Assembly (NCBI GenBank): GCA_051453625.1
Contig: JBOZIK010000001.1
Coordinates: 239,969,225 to 240,033,224, forward strand
DNA: 64,000 nt
DNA from: Welwitschia mirabilis
Lineage: Eukaryota; Gnetophyta; Gnetopsida; Welwitschiales
Direction: 5' to 3'
Shown: positions 1 through 13,189 of the stretch, piece after piece
Position numbering within the stretch: position 1 is the first letter of the stretch
How the letters are laid out: every line of letters starts with the position of its first letter
Translations under genes and position numbers: made by a program
Notes under the pieces: model-generated
Seen by the model: the letters and a program-made list of their open reading frames with translations, nothing else
The model's database searches: none
What the model was told of the DNA's origin: nothing

Positions 1-960
1 TTGGTTTATTTTATTTTAATATTTTCTTTCTCTTCAATGGTAGGTACTAATTTGTTTCTAGTGATACTAAACTATTTTATTTTTAAGATTTATTTAGTTT
101 TTACTTTAATCTAAATATTATTTATATATTATATCTTTTATGCTATAGGTTAACAAGTTTTCTGTAGGTTTCTAGTTCAAATAAGGATATAGGAAACCTT
201 TAAATTTATAGAAATCATACTGAGAACTTTAGAAAATGGGAAATGTCAATATTAACAACTTATGAAAAAATATCCAAAAGAACTTATCCTTTTTACCATA
301 GGTAATCTTCCTAAAATAAATCAAAAATTTTAGAAATTTATAAAGAAAATTTCCATGAAAGTTAGCACACCTTATCATATTGAAATATGTATCATATGTA
401 GTAGTTTCATGCATGGAACAAAAGAATTTTCTTTAAATCTAATATTTCGAAAGGTTATCATAGAATAAGTGGAGGCTATTAACATATAAAAAAAGCAAAA
501 TACATTTTTAAAAATTTTAAATTCAACTAGAGAAAATATTTTAATTTTTATAGAAAAATTCAAAAAGTTTTCCTAATCCTCAAGTTCTATGAGTCATATA
601 ACAAATTATGAAATCAATCACATACATAATAATAAGGTTAAAAAAACTTTATAGATATTTTAGATTAATTTATAACATCAAAATTTAAATTAATAAAAAT
701 TATAATAGTAAATTTTCTAGAATAGTTATAAGTATGCAACAACTTCAAACTTTAAGTAATTACATCTGCAACATGATGAACCAAAAATAACCTATAAAAC
801 ATAATTAATAAAATAATCAAAATTAACTTAAGAAATGAAAATTCTCTATAGAAACATGATATAGGAATGTAGAATTTGCTATTTCTAGAAAACCATTAAA
901 TTAAAAAAAACCTCAGAATTAAAAAAATAAAAATAAACATCTAATGAAGAAATAAATGAT
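1..960. other. AT-rich DNA, no gene seen
   Basis: Both strands were read. The only open frames are about 60 codons, rich in Phe, Ile, Lys and Asn, as expected by chance at this composition. No transposon motif, LTR end or RNA gene was recognised. Confidence 0.6.
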
Positions 961-1288
961 GAAGATATCCTCCCCTTTTAGGTCTATTCCTTATCAAAAC
1001 TGAGTTTTTTGTAACTTTTAGTCTCAAGAAGCATTTTTACACCCATTCTATTAGTAGTACTATTTTTCTTTTTCTATGCTTTTTCTCTTCTAGATAGGTA
1101 TTTCCCTGTGACTATGTCATCGAGGGGCGGTTTTGTCCCCATTTTGTTCTATTTCTTAGTTCCCCCTTTATCAACTATTGGATTACTCTTTTTTTAAATA
1201 GCTTAATAGTCATGTTATTCGTGGGCGTTTTTGCCCCCTGATGTACATTTTCTATCTTAATATATATACTTTTTTAATTAAAAAAGTG
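961..1288 (+). mobile_element. 5'-truncated LINE, 3'-UTR fragment
   Basis: This piece matches the 3' UTR of the long LINE ending at 48559. Both share a start like CCTTTTAGGTC. Both then have two G-run/T-run/C-run motifs: here GGGGCGGTTTTGTCCCC at 1124-1140 and GGGCGTTTTTGCCCCC at 1223-1238. Both continue into TTTAATATA-like sequence and end in an A-rich tail, here a short AATTAAAAAAG. No coding part of the LINE is recognisable upstream, so this is most likely a typical 5'-truncated insertion. The homology is judged by eye and is clearest in the last 70 bases. Confidence 0.65.
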
Positions 1289-4200
1289 GAGGAACATGAT
1301 AAAAACAATAACTTAAAATCTAAACATATGCTTCTCTCTTATCTATTCCTAACATCTATAGAAAATATTAAAAAATATAAAAAAGAAATTTAAGTGAGTA
1401 AGTATTTACATACATTGTTAAACATAATAACACAAATTCCTACTTATTCAGGATTTCTTAAGCATACTTTCATGTTTAAGATAAAACATAACATTAAAAG
1501 AAACAAAGTTTTAACTAAAAATGTTAGTATTGTAATAGAAAATCAAGGTCTACATAAGTATAAACGTCTATTTTCTCCTACTATTTTATATAGACTTGAT
1601 TAGCATCTCAAAGACAAATTTCTTTTAGACATTAGAGCTAGTATAAATATAGTTTCTTATTCCTTTATGAACAACTAAGGCTTTGCTATGCCTTAAGAAT
1701 TATTATAATTATAATTATTAAATATTGTACCCTATAAACTAATGTATAAATAGTACTCTTATATTTATAAAACTAGTGCATTCTATCATAACACAAGCAA
1801 CCATACTTGTTGATTTATCTTAAAAACATTAGAGGAATTTCAAAATTGAAAATTCTAGGTTGTTTAGAAAAAGTTATGATTAAGATTTAAATAAGAGAAT
1901 TTGGACAAAAGGGTTAACAAATGTAGATATTAAAAAAATTATCATGTTGGAAAATCAAGAATGACTATTCATGAGACAATCTCCCCAATAGATAAGTTCA
2001 AGATATTACATTAAGTAAAAATTGAATTCATAGATAAGCAATAAATTATTTAATATAGCTATTAAATGGCATGAATACAATATGTTTATAGATGATTGAT
2101 CTTATAATAAGATGTAACAAAAATTGGCATAGCATAAAATATGGCATACTAACACATCTACCATATAAATCCTAATAAATAACTCTAAAAGATAAATATA
2201 AGAGAATATACAAAATGGACTATTTCATAACTAAAAATATTAATTAAATTACTTATGAAATAAGAAATAAAACAATAATAGACAAAATATAATTTTTCAA
2301 TGATGCAAACACCATAGTAAATATAAGTGCAGTATAAAATTTAAAACTTATGCTTGATGAGGTATATGCCTCATGGAATAATCATTTGTTCATGCTTAAG
2401 AAGAAATAAGAAAAACTTAGAAGCTCATGATGAGATAATCCCTCATCATGATCATAGAAAATATAAATCTAAAATGATAATAATTCAGACATGAAATAAG
2501 TTTTAACATCAAGTAATGATCAAAAAGATGATATCAATTGTATAGGTATAATCTACTTACATGAACTTGAATTGAATTGTAGATTACATGGATACTTAAA
2601 CAGTTCTCAATAAATTTCCTTAGACAATATAATTTAGCACATAAGCCTTAGGTTTTTAAAGATCTAGTTTGATAATTAATTACTGGAGTAACTTTAACCT
2701 CATGCTATAAGGTTAAGTTGATAATATATTATTTGATTAGAAACTTATTTTCTTTGAAAAAAATGTCTTTTAAGAATACAATGCTAGTGTTCCAGATGAT
2801 GGTGTCAATCCATTTAAGTAACTTGTCTTATGTAAAATTTGGGTAGCTAAATATGTCCTAAGATTCTCACAATGATTCCTTTAAATAACATTTTTGAAAT
2901 TATAAGAATTAAAGTTTACTAATGAAAGAGTTAAAATATTATTTACTAAAGGGTTCAGACATGTAAAATTTAAGAATAAACACACATACATAAGATTAAT
3001 CATTTCCTACTTTCTTAATTAAAAACAATGGAAAAATAAGTTTAAAAATGCTATTTGAAATTTTTAAAAAATTTTTGAAGTACCATATTTATGCTTCAAA
3101 ATAAATTAGCAATAACCTTGAGACATTTAACTTGCATTTTTATATATTTCATATATCAAAATGAATTAGGCTAATGGATAGAAATTTTAACAATACTAAA
3201 ATATTCTTAAATTTTTAGTTTAAGGTTATTTCAAATTTTTAACTTTTCATCTTTTTGAAATTTTTATTAATTAACAAAATGTATGATTTAGAAAAAATTT
3301 AATTGATATTTTTCAAAAAAGTATAATTTTTTTACCATGCCTACTAATTTTAGAGTTCTCCTCAATGTTTTGATAATTTAGTATAAGAAAATCTCCATGA
3401 AAACTAACTTGGAAAAGAAATAGAGTATACATTTTTCATTACTTTATTTTTAAAAAGCATTACATTGGAAAGAAATAAGAAAAGAGAGGAAGAAAAGAAA
3501 CACAACAAAAATTATAAATAATATATTAGAGGAGTTATTCTATAAGAACAATCTTCTCTAGTAGTTAAATGTCTTTGGATTGCATCCAATTTTGATGTGA
3601 TTCCTTATTCATCCTTTTGCATTTTATGCCATTATTTTTATACCAAATTTATATGTTTTTATATACCATTTTAACTATTTAAATTTCCTATTATAATAAG
3701 GTACGAATAGAGATCTTTTTTTTAATAGTTCTTCTGGTTTCTCTTCTTGTTCTTGTGTAACTTATTGACTCCTAAAGAATTTCACTTATATATTTGAGCT
3801 TAATCTATTATATCCGGTTTTTTTTTTTTTTTTTTTACTCTAGTGGCTTACCTATCTATGATAAAATTAATGGACTTTTCATATTATCCTTCAATTTGAT
3901 ATAGTTCATTTTTACTTACAAATCTTAGTAAAGTACTAACAAGGGTGGGCATAGATAGATTCTTAGTGTCCATTGTTGATTTTCTTAATGGCATTAAAGA
4001 GAAACTTATAAATGTTAAACCTCTTCCCATTTTAAATAATATAACTCAAAGTAATAAGACCAAAATATACATTAAAAACATGTGAAGAAGAACCTAAATT
4101 CCTAGGCAAAGAAAGTTAATTAATTTTTAAATAAAAAGGATTCTTCCATATTAGAATCATACTCTACATTATGTTATCACAAAGCATAGGCAAAAATTTA

Positions 4201-4689
4201 TCTAAATTAAAAGGATAATAATCTATGATAGTAAAGAAAAATCTTTGGATATGAATTTTAGAGTGATAAAAATTTTAACTTATATATATCTTAATGAATA
4301 TTTTTCCATGTGTTTTATCTTTCTTTTCTAATTTTTCTTAGGTTATTATTAACATGGAAAATTTGACATTTATATCAAGTGTTTCAAGCCTATTTATTAT
4401 AAATGGAGACATTAATTTAATTCTTTTAATCATAACATGTGTTTTCTATTATTTTTAAAATAAAACTTAAATTTATTCTTTTTTCATAATAATTTCAAAT
4501 CTTTAGCCACATTTTGAAATACATGACAAAATATGAACACTTTTCCACATAAAATAATGGTGGAAATGAAAACATGAGGTGGTGACATATAGCAATGACA
4601 TTGCAAGACATATGGTAAAGGCATGTAGAAGTGGCACTATAGATATGTGGTGATAGTACTAATCGATAGAGGAATCTAGCTCTAAATTT
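1289..4689. other. unassigned AT-rich DNA
   Basis: Nothing here could be assigned. One short + strand stretch near 2297-2420 reads vaguely like a reverse-transcriptase ADD region followed by a helical segment, but it is too short and too broken to call. A T-run of about 22 bases lies near 3818-3836. The small open frames, for example minus strand 4495-4698, have no recognisable domain. Confidence 0.5.
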
Positions 4690-5260
4690 ATATGACAATC
4701 TCCACTAAAAACTACAAGACAATCTCTATCTAATTCTATGGGATAAATTCTTATCTCAAAAATTACTAAATAATAAAGATTCGACCTAACACTGGATTCT
4801 ACCTAACACTGTAATTCAAAAGCTTTTAATCACCTCGACCCTACCCTCACCTATAAAAGAGCCTTAAATGCTTATTTGTAAACATCCTTTGTTTTGGATG
4901 AAGTATTCGAATCTTTGGAATGTCAACTCAACATGGTCTTCTAAGCACTCTCTTTGAAAGTAAGCCTATCTTGAGGATAGCTTAAGAAATCCATAATAGC
5001 CTTATTTTTCGACTAATATAATGTGTATTTTTTGGAAATAATACAAGTAGTTATTTTCTTTTTATTTCAAGTTTCAAAAAACTTTGTACTTGTAATGCTT
5101 AAGTAATAAATAAGTTATTAAGTTATATTGTCATTTGAGTGAGTTCCTTAGTTAATTAGTTTAAGTATCTTTCATTTAATAGATTTTAAGTACTTTATAT
5201 TCTTACTTTCCATACTTATTTAAAGGTTAGACTAAGTAAAGTTTTAATTCATCAATTCTC
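4690..5260 (+). mobile_element. LTR-like promoter fragment
   Basis: A run of relatively C-rich sequence leads into TATAAAAGAGCC (4852-4863) and then a leader with CTTATTTGTAAACATCC. This order of C-rich box, TATA and T-rich leader is common in LTRs of plant gypsy elements. Just upstream is a 17-bp tandem duplication, GATTCGACCTAACACTG at 4778-4794 and the same with one change at 4795-4811. No partner LTR, PBS or PPT was found, so it may be a solo or broken LTR, or a chance promoter-like stretch. Confidence 0.35.
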
Positions 5261-6203
5261 ATATGGTGAATGAGATTATGTTTTCATGATCTGAGCTATT
5301 ACTACTTGATAACTTAAGTCTGTTTTAGAAACTCATGGGATATCTTTGTATAGAATCAAGTTGAATCTTAGAGCTAGTTCAATTTTTGTCATATTCCATA
5401 TTTTATAAGCCTTATTTACTTAAATATTAAGTATATTAATCTTTTAGTGAGATGATTAATTATCCTTATCTAAAGGCCTTGTCAAAATAAGATGTTTAGT
5501 TTCTAATTTTCATAATTTATCATGAAAATGATAAAAATTATATTAGAAGGTTTTTATAAGAAAAGTTGTCCAAACATTTAAAAGTAAATAATCACATTAT
5601 GTGAGTGATTAAAATCATGTGATAAAACTAATAAATTGAAAACTTCAAGATGACATAATAATATATTTTACATCTTATTTACTCAATTAAATTCTTAGTA
5701 AATGTGATAGGTGTACTATGTTATGAATAAAAACTTTTTTCCTTATGTTATGTTATTAAAAGGTTTTATGAATTTTGAAATAAATGAGCATTTAAACAAG
5801 TACATGAACTCTTATCTAGAACCAAGAATGATAAGTAAGTAGATTTACTCTACCATGACTTTTATATTATTGAGGTGTGTAAAGGCACTTGGTTAATAGC
5901 ATACTTATTGTTTTATTCATTAGAGTTAAAGAGTTTATCTCATTATACAATGTGAAAATTTTGAGATTTGTGCATTTGTTCTTTTCATGCATGTCTTAAA
6001 TGAATTAAACTTACCTATGAGCCTATGAAGGATTAAAAAAGAGCTAGCATGAGGGAATGATACATGTTATTAAACTTTATAATTAAAGCAAGAAGATTAC
6101 TCACCCTAGTAAGGTTTATAAGTCATAAATATAACTTTTTTTTTAATAGTTTGATCTCCGTTATTACTCATCCCACTTATTAATACTGAATCATGTAATC
6201 TTA

Positions 6204-6279
6204 TGATCTTGAACTAGGTGCCTTTGTTTATCTATATATAGTGATCTTGAACTATGTGCCTTTGTTTATCTATATATAG
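6204..6279 (+). repeat. 38-bp tandem duplication before the LTR TATA box
   Basis: Two back-to-back 38-bp copies, 6204-6241 and 6242-6279, begin TGATCTTGAACTA and end CTATATATAG, with one mismatch. The matching place in the 3' LTR (about 15355-15390) has a single diverged copy, so the second copy arose in this LTR after insertion, or was lost from the other. Confidence 0.85.
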
Positions 6280-6295
6280 ATATCCTTTTCTCTCT

Positions 6296-6304
6296 TATAA
6301 AAGG
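6296..6304 (+). promoter_or_regulatory. LTR TATA box
   Basis: TATAAAAGG lies about 0.9 kb into the LTR, followed by a T/C-rich leader. The same position in the 3' LTR reads TGTAAAAGG (about 15410-15418), a decayed copy. It is the likely core promoter of the element and marks the U3/R border region. Confidence 0.6.
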
Positions 6305-9064
6305 AGATATTTTTCATTTTTATTTATTTTTTATAAGTGAATTTCCTTCTTTCTCTCTCTTTTTTTCATTCTCTTGCTTGTGACACTTAGTGCTTGGAAA
6401 ATTAGAGCTAAGGAGCTCTTAAGCTTGAATCTTTATCAATCTTCAACTATCAAGAACTTAATAATCTTCCTAAGAAAGCTCTTTACTCTCATTGTCCATA
6501 TGATTTCCTTTTAAGATTCTAGTAAAATGATGTAATATTGTATTAGGGAATTATTTACGCTTTTATGAAATTATGTTATAAAATTCTATTCCCTCCCAAT
6601 GGCTCTCACTAAGATGCTAGGGAGATATGAGGGATTTCATATGCTTGGTGATGGAGTTACTAATGGAAGATTAGGGCTAAGTAATTAGGGGTTTACTATT
6701 ATTAGAAAAAAATAAGTACCCATGTTTATTTTAATATTATTTTTTATTTATTTTGCATTAAGTTTATCTTATTAAGGTTAAAGTCTGATCCTCAAAAATC
6801 TCTTTAAACTAGTACTCTTTCATGGAAATCCTAAGGCTGATAGTATATGATTCTTTTTGGATTGATTGATTTTTCTTTCTATAATAATTTAAATTAACTT
6901 AGTTAAGATATTTTGTAAGTAATTATTTAGTATATCCATTATTTTACTGATCTAAGTTATTATTTAATTAGTTGTAGAGACTTTACCATATTTTTGTTAT
7001 GGCAAAAATTAAATTCCCAAAATAGAGGCATGGGATAAAAATATGATAGCTTATTAATTAGTAGGTATAAATTATCAATTTTTTTTTCATAAGTCTAGTA
7101 TTATGTTATGAACATAAAAATGTAAAAACAGTAATTTTTTTGATAGGTAATAATTTTTAACAAAATTATTTGTTAAAATATGTTAGAAAATAAATACAAA
7201 AACTAGTACGCAACTAATTTACATTTCTATAACTATCTATTAAGATATCTACAAAACTTGGGCATTCTAGGTTGTAGGAAATTAAATAATAGTTTCAAAA
7301 TATTTTGAATCATTTAAAAGCCCAAGTATTTTGAACATTATGATCATTTTCATATAGTGCAATAGGACTATAATTTTAGAAAATTAAATAGCCTTTAATC
7401 TTTAATGATAACCTTAGAAATAATATTTTTTAGAATTACAAGATAGTTTAAGTTAGATTCTATGGATCCTATTATGTATAGAATTTTTGAAAAACTACTA
7501 TAATTTATGTTCTGCTTCATAGTTAATTAATTATTAATTTTTAACTATGATGTCTCCACAGTGTCCAAGAATGTTATAATTAATGTTTTAGATCATAGCA
7601 AAATTACTACATAAAATTTTGTAGAGAATTTAAGTTTATAAGATCTGTTTCTATTAGTAACTTTAAGTTAAATTATATATAAATGGTATTTTATTTATAG
7701 AAATACCTCTTTTACCTTTTTTATTTATCTTATTTTGATTGTGTATGCTTGTAAAGTTTTCTTCTTAGTAATTTAAGTAACATAAACAGTCAAGCTTATC
7801 AATTTTTTTTATTGACTTATAATATAGTCATATGAATCTTGGATAAATATTTATATCTTAACAATTATGCTTGAGTTGTAATTTCTTTTGTGTACATTTT
7901 TTATGCCAATCCATGTTAATTGTTATATGAACATGGAAGAATGTTTCTAGAATTAAAATAGCTTCTAGTATGTTTTATTTTCTTTAAGTACATTATTAAG
8001 ATTTAATTCTATACATTTTAAATATTTGTATTATTATTTAAAGGAAAAAGAAAAGAATACTTCCTTTATTTAGATAGAAAAGAAAAGAATATTTCGTTTA
8101 TCTAGATATTCATTACTGTAATCTTGAATATAGGGATGTTCTTGTATGCTTGTTTTCATTTTATGATTGTTTTTATAAAATAAACCTAATGATGATTAGA
8201 ATTATTATAACTAGGTAAATAATCCATTAAATATTCACATTATTTAGAATTGCAATCATGCATTTGTAAGGTGTATTCATTGAATAGGAATAAATCAAGA
8301 TAATTCTCATAATGTTCATCCCCACACTTGGACTTCATCATCAATGTGAGTTTTATTACATTTTTTTAATAATACCCTTATGAAAGTGGATTAGATCAGT
8401 ACTCTCCTATCCTATCCATATATGAAGTTACTCCAACTTAATATCTCGAGCCCTTGGCATTAATGGAACATGTTTCATCATTTGGAGATGCTTAAAGGAA
8501 GTGGGGGTCATTTAAAAGCATGCATCCACCTTACACACTACCTATCACTTATATTAAAAGTATATTTAGGTGAAGTGAAAGCTTATGAAGTTGAGTCTAG
8601 CCATGCTTGTATAGCTTAGAACCTAAAATAGAATCAACTCATGTCCAAAGAATGGTTGGATATCAAGCTGGAATTCAATTAATTGGAGTTGAAACTCCCT
8701 ATTATATTGGTTAAATATTATCTTTAAACTTATGCATATATGTTTATAATAAGTTTACATCTTCTTAACTATTTACAAGATATCTTTTATATGATGAAAA
8801 ACTAGTAATAAATGCAAGACACAAACTTATGACATCACTAGTGTTTGTAAACTAAAATAATTTAGAAATTAATTATGCATAAATATATGATATTAATATG
8901 ATTTATTTTTTTTAGAACATAGAAATTCTAATAAAGGAATAAGTAAAATTTAATCATAGGTCTCATTGTATCTCTTATATATTAATATTAAAGAAAACAT
9001 AAAGAGAAAAGACAGAAAAAAATATAGTTTTTAATTAGGATAAGAGAAGAGAGGATGTCACAAA

Positions 9065-9078
9065 TTGTTATTAGATCT
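9065..9078 (+). other. primer binding site (initiator tRNA-Met type)
   Basis: TTGTTATTAGATCT, followed by CCAGGTT, starts two bases after the LTR end. It differs by a few changes, including C-to-T ones, from the usual plant TTGGTATCAGAGCT primer site. Its position directly after the LTR fixes both the LTR end and the element's orientation. Confidence 0.75.
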
Positions 9079-10249
9079 CCAGGTTAATTTAAATAATGCT
9101 TATGTCAAGCACTTATAAATTTATAAGAATATAAATTCAATTATATTTTTAACATCGTTTCTCCTTGATAATCATAAAATTAATTATTACTATAATAATC
9201 TTAATTCTAATAATTATAAAGTTATTTATATCTCTAATAACTTTAAGCCATGAATAAAATCAATTATATTCTTGATAATACTATATTCTAAAATTATTTT
9301 AACTTCTAGATAAGTATAAATTTAATCCTATTTTATAATAGTCATTAATTTAATTATATCCATAGTTTTTCTACTTCATAAATATATCAAATTACATTCA
9401 TGTTAATCCTAAAGATTATAAAGATTATACTAGTGATAATTTTAGCATCTTAATAATTCTAAAAGTTAATTATCTTTAGCATAGTTACCAAAGTATTCAT
9501 AATGTTAATTATAACCCCAACTCCTAGATGATCATTGTGTCAATCATATTTATGATAAGTCTAAATCCCTAAACAAATAAAGAAGGATGATGTATTCAAG
9601 TCATTAAATAATCTATTACCTTATAGATAATAATCACTTATAAGAATTAAAATTATCTTAAGAATTTAGAACAATGACTTTATATGATTCCTTAAAGAGC
9701 TTAACTTTTGGGAAAAAAATATAAATACATAAATAATACATGATAATTAGATATTCTTGGAAATAATCAAATCTCTAACTAGGCTATTCATCCTAAATTA
9801 TATGAACACATAACTTTAAAGTGAAAACCCATATTCATAACTTATAAATCTTATCTATTGAAAATAAAGAAAATGAATAAACTTGATTATCTACTCTAAG
9901 ATATAAATAAGAATTCATCAACTCATATGATAACCATGTTCTTTATAAGATTATGAAAATATTTCTAAGTTTAATCGTTAATAATATCTATCTTATTTCC
10001 AAATGTAATCTTATAAAAATTTTCCCTTCTTTTAGATGTCTCGTCATCATTAATTAAATCTCGAGGCCAAGTTACTTGGACTAAGTAATTAACATCAATA
10101 GAATTGATAAGAGAGTCAACAACCTAATGATGGAAATCAACCCCCATTCAACCTTAATCCAAAAGCATTATAAATACCTTCATGAATTTCCCATCAAAAA
10201 TAGTAAATCGATGTCAAAATCATCAAGTAAAGAATGGTATCAATTAACC
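9079..10249 (+). other. untranslated leader of the chromovirus
   Basis: Very AT-rich sequence between primer site and gag with many short TAATTATAA / ATAATC motifs and no reading frame of note. No separate insertion could be delimited. Confidence 0.5.
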
Positions 10250-11135
10250 TAAGGAAGTGGGTATGAAAAAATTAATTCAAACATTTATTAAGATAATTCA
10301 CCAAAGTTTGTAAGAGGTTTAGATCCTTCCAAAGTAGAAGCAGGACTAAGTAATTTTGAAAAGGCTATAAGTACTTTAAGATGTGATGAAAATGAAGAAG
10401 CTTCTTTATCTATTTATATGTTATAAGGAGAAGCTAATTTATGGTGCAAAATAGAAATGACCAAGTTAGGAGATCTAGAACTTTCATGGAAAAAATTTAA
10501 GTACATATTTAAGGAGAGATACATCATCAAGTTCTATATTAATGAAAAGATTACAAAATTCTATAATCTACGACAAGCTCGTGACATGACCTAGCATCTC
10601 ATAAGTGAAAATGTGTAGAATTTTTAAGATATGTGTCACATATATATCTAGATGAAGAAGCTAAAGCAAATCTATTTATTAATAGTATTCTTCCTTTTAT
10701 TACTACCAAAGTATCCATGTTTTAACATAAGAATCTAGCAAAGGCTATAGAAAAGGCAAAGATAACAAAATAAAACTGGAAGAGACAATTAAAAATTAAG
10801 AAAAGAATTCCTCCATAGGGGCATATATTTAAGGGAAATCAATTACAAATGTCTTATCAAAATGATAATTAGCACTTTAACAAAACTAATTTTAGTAATA
10901 GTAATAGTAGAAACAAGAAATTTTAATTAGCCAAAGCAAACTCTGTTCAAAAGAAACTAAAATATCCTTAGTTAAAGTTATGCAAGTAATGAACCTTAGA
11001 GATTCAACTTCTAGCAAACTCCTAGTTAATGTCACTATCAAAACTTGTATAATGGATAACGGATATCAATTCTACAATTGTAAAGGAAATCATAATGCAA
11101 GAGAATTTCCATTATGTAATAAAGACCTTTCTAGA
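10250..11135 (+). pseudogene. gag: gag remnant with zinc knuckle
   Basis: Encodes the former nucleocapsid polyprotein. Around 10310-10770 the frame reads like a retrotransposon capsid (a GEANLWCKIEM-type stretch and a WKKFKYIFKERY-type stretch about 20 codons later), broken by several in-frame stops. Further on, 11070-11108 reads FYNCKGNHNAREF. This is a CCHC knuckle in which the first and last Cys are Phe, and the Cys-His spacing is one residue short. It sits at the expected place between primer site and protease. Non-functional. Confidence 0.7.
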
Positions 11136-11184
11136 TAATAACCATAAAAACCTTAAGGATCAAAATTTGTGAAGGTGAGGCTTT

Positions 11185-11460
11185 ATTTAATAATAAACAA
11201 GTAATTATTTTATTTAATTGTAAAGCAATACATTGCTTTATATCTCTTATAATTATCATAAGAGAAATATTATATTGTGCTCCAATTGAGGAATGCATAG
11301 AATTAGCAAATGGATCCATGGTTAAAGTTAATTAGCAAGTCCAAAACTATACTATATCCATAAGTGGGGGAGGATTTTAGATATAACTAATTATTCTTGA
11401 CTTAGAAAAATACAATATTGTTTTAGGTATGAATTAGTTAAAAAAATTAGAATAGTTATA
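11185..11460 (+). pseudogene. retroviral-type aspartic protease remnant
   Basis: Follows gag and precedes RT, as in all chromoviruses. The frame shows LFNCKAIHCFIS where the family has a catalytic Asp-Ser-Gly core, then ELANGSMVKV, and the closing DLEKYNIVLGMN. The catalytic Asp codon now reads AAT (Asn) and the following Ser-Gly is also changed, so the enzyme would be dead even without the stops around it. Confidence 0.7.
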
Positions 11461-11699
11461 AATTATAAGAGCATTAAGTATAAATGATGAATCATGGTCA
11501 AAGACTAATATATCAAGATCATTACAAATTTAAAGTGGATAATTTAATTAATGCAAAGCATATAAAAGAGAAATTAAGAGGGGATCAAGAATTTATATGC
11601 TATACCTAAATAGAGTAGCTTAAAGGAAGGAGAAACTTTAGTAAAGAATATACTAATAGTCCAATAATATCTTGATGTATATATAATTTAATTACCAAG

Positions 11700-13010
11700 A
11701 ATGTCACAACTTTAGAAGGTTGAGCTTTCCATAAAATTGATTCTAGAAACCCAATCAATTTCTAAGGCATTATATAGAATGTGTCCTATAGAAATTAAAG
11801 AATTTAAAACTTATTTTAAAAAACTCTTATAAAAAGGCTTCATTCATCTTTGTGTGCTACATAAGGAGCACATGTATTATTTGTAAAGAAGAAGTATAGA
11901 ATACTAAGATTATGCATTAATTATAGATAGCTAGATAAGATTACTATCAAGAATAAGTAACCACTATAAAGGATATATGACCTTTTTAACCAACTCAAAG
12001 AAGCTAAGGTATTCTCAAAAATTGATCTAAAATTTAGATATCATTTAGTTCAAATTAAGGAAGAAGATATTTATAAAATAGTATTTAGAACCCACTATGG
12101 GTATTATAAGTTCACTGTAATGCCTTTTGATTTAACTAATTACATTATAGTATTTATGAGTCTTATGAATTACATATTTCAATCACATCTTGATTTTTTT
12201 GTAATAGTACTTATTGATGATATTCAAATTTATTCTAAAACTTATGAAGAGCATGAGAAATACTTGAGAATAGTATTACAAACTTTATGGATTACTAATT
12301 ATATGCCAACATGGAAAATTCTCTTTTTGGAAGGAATCCATTTAATTTTTAGGTCAAGTAATATTCAAGGAAGGTATATCAATGGATCAAGATGAAGTTA
12401 GAGAAATCATGAAATGACTAGTACCTATAAATATTATTAAGGTTAGAAGCTTTCTTGATGTTATTAGATACTATAATTGATTCATCTTCAACTTCTCTAA
12501 GATAGCTTCTTCATTAACACACCTTTTAAAGAAAAATAAAGACTGCCAATAGATCAAAAAAAGTCAGTGACCATTTGATCATCTTAACTAATTCTTAGCT
12601 AGTACTCTAGTCTTAGTAATTCTAAATGATTCAAAGACCTTTTCAGTTTGTACTAATGCATTTAGAGAAGGTCTTAGAGCAATGCTTGAATAAGATAAAA
12701 AGTAATATCCTATGAATTCAGAAAATTTAAAACTCATGAAAGAAATTATCTTATTCATAAAATTGAATTAGATGCAATAATATTTGCTATAAAATTATGG
12801 AAGCGTTATTTCTATGATGTAAAGGTTTAAGTTTAGATAGATCATAAGAGTTTAAAATACATTTTTACTTAACTACACTTAAACCTTAGGTGAAGAAGAT
12901 GGATTGTATTTTACATGATTTTGATCTAGATGTTTTATACCATGAAGGTAAGAGAAATAAGGTTGTAAATGCTATTGGTAGATGAGATTATCTTAAAGTA
13001 ACTATGAAAA
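11700..13010 (+). pseudogene. pol: reverse transcriptase and RNase H remnant
   Basis: RT fingers begin near 11740 (ISKALYRMCP). The palm motif MPFDLTN starts at 12120 and the catalytic box LIDD is at 12210-12221, where most family members have F/Y-I/V-D-D. The thumb continues to about 12420. RNase H follows: VCTNAFREGLRAML near 12641-12690 (the usual TDAS Asp is Asn), then IHKIELDAIIFAIKLWKRY near 12755-12810 and IDHKSLKYIF near 12840. Roughly twenty stops, mostly TAA or TAG where Gln or Trp is usual, plus frame changes, break the frame. Confidence 0.85.
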
Positions 13011-13189
13011 TTTAAAAATAAACTCCTACCATTATATTAGAGGAATTAAAAAATGATGAGAATTGTTAAAAATTAAACGATCATTTAGAGAAATTAATAG
13101 ATTTATAAAATTTTAGTATTAATTTAAATGATATTCTTAGATTTAAGGGAAGATTTTTGGTTTCTAATATAGATGAAATTAAACATAAG

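Larger units (their letters stand above)
5387..9062 (+). repeat. 5' LTR of the 5387-18117 chromovirus
   Basis: Begins TGTCATATTCC and ends TGTCACA. It aligns along its whole length with 14529-18117; shared landmarks include the CCTTATTTACTT block near 5411, the TATAAAAGG box, the 'AATAGAGGCAT' block near 7021 (16131 in the partner) and the AAGAGAAGAGAGG block just before the end. It differs from its partner by many transitions and by a 38-bp tandem duplication at 6204-6279. Confidence 0.85.

Noticed and set aside
2290-2420. Reverse-transcriptase-like ADD stretch
   Set aside because: A single weak motif with stops and no neighbouring RT blocks; not above chance in AT-rich DNA.
5364-5378. Primer-site-like text (AATCTTAGAGCTAG) just before the first LTR
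   Set aside because: Only AGAGCT agrees with a tRNA-Met site and no LTR end precedes it.
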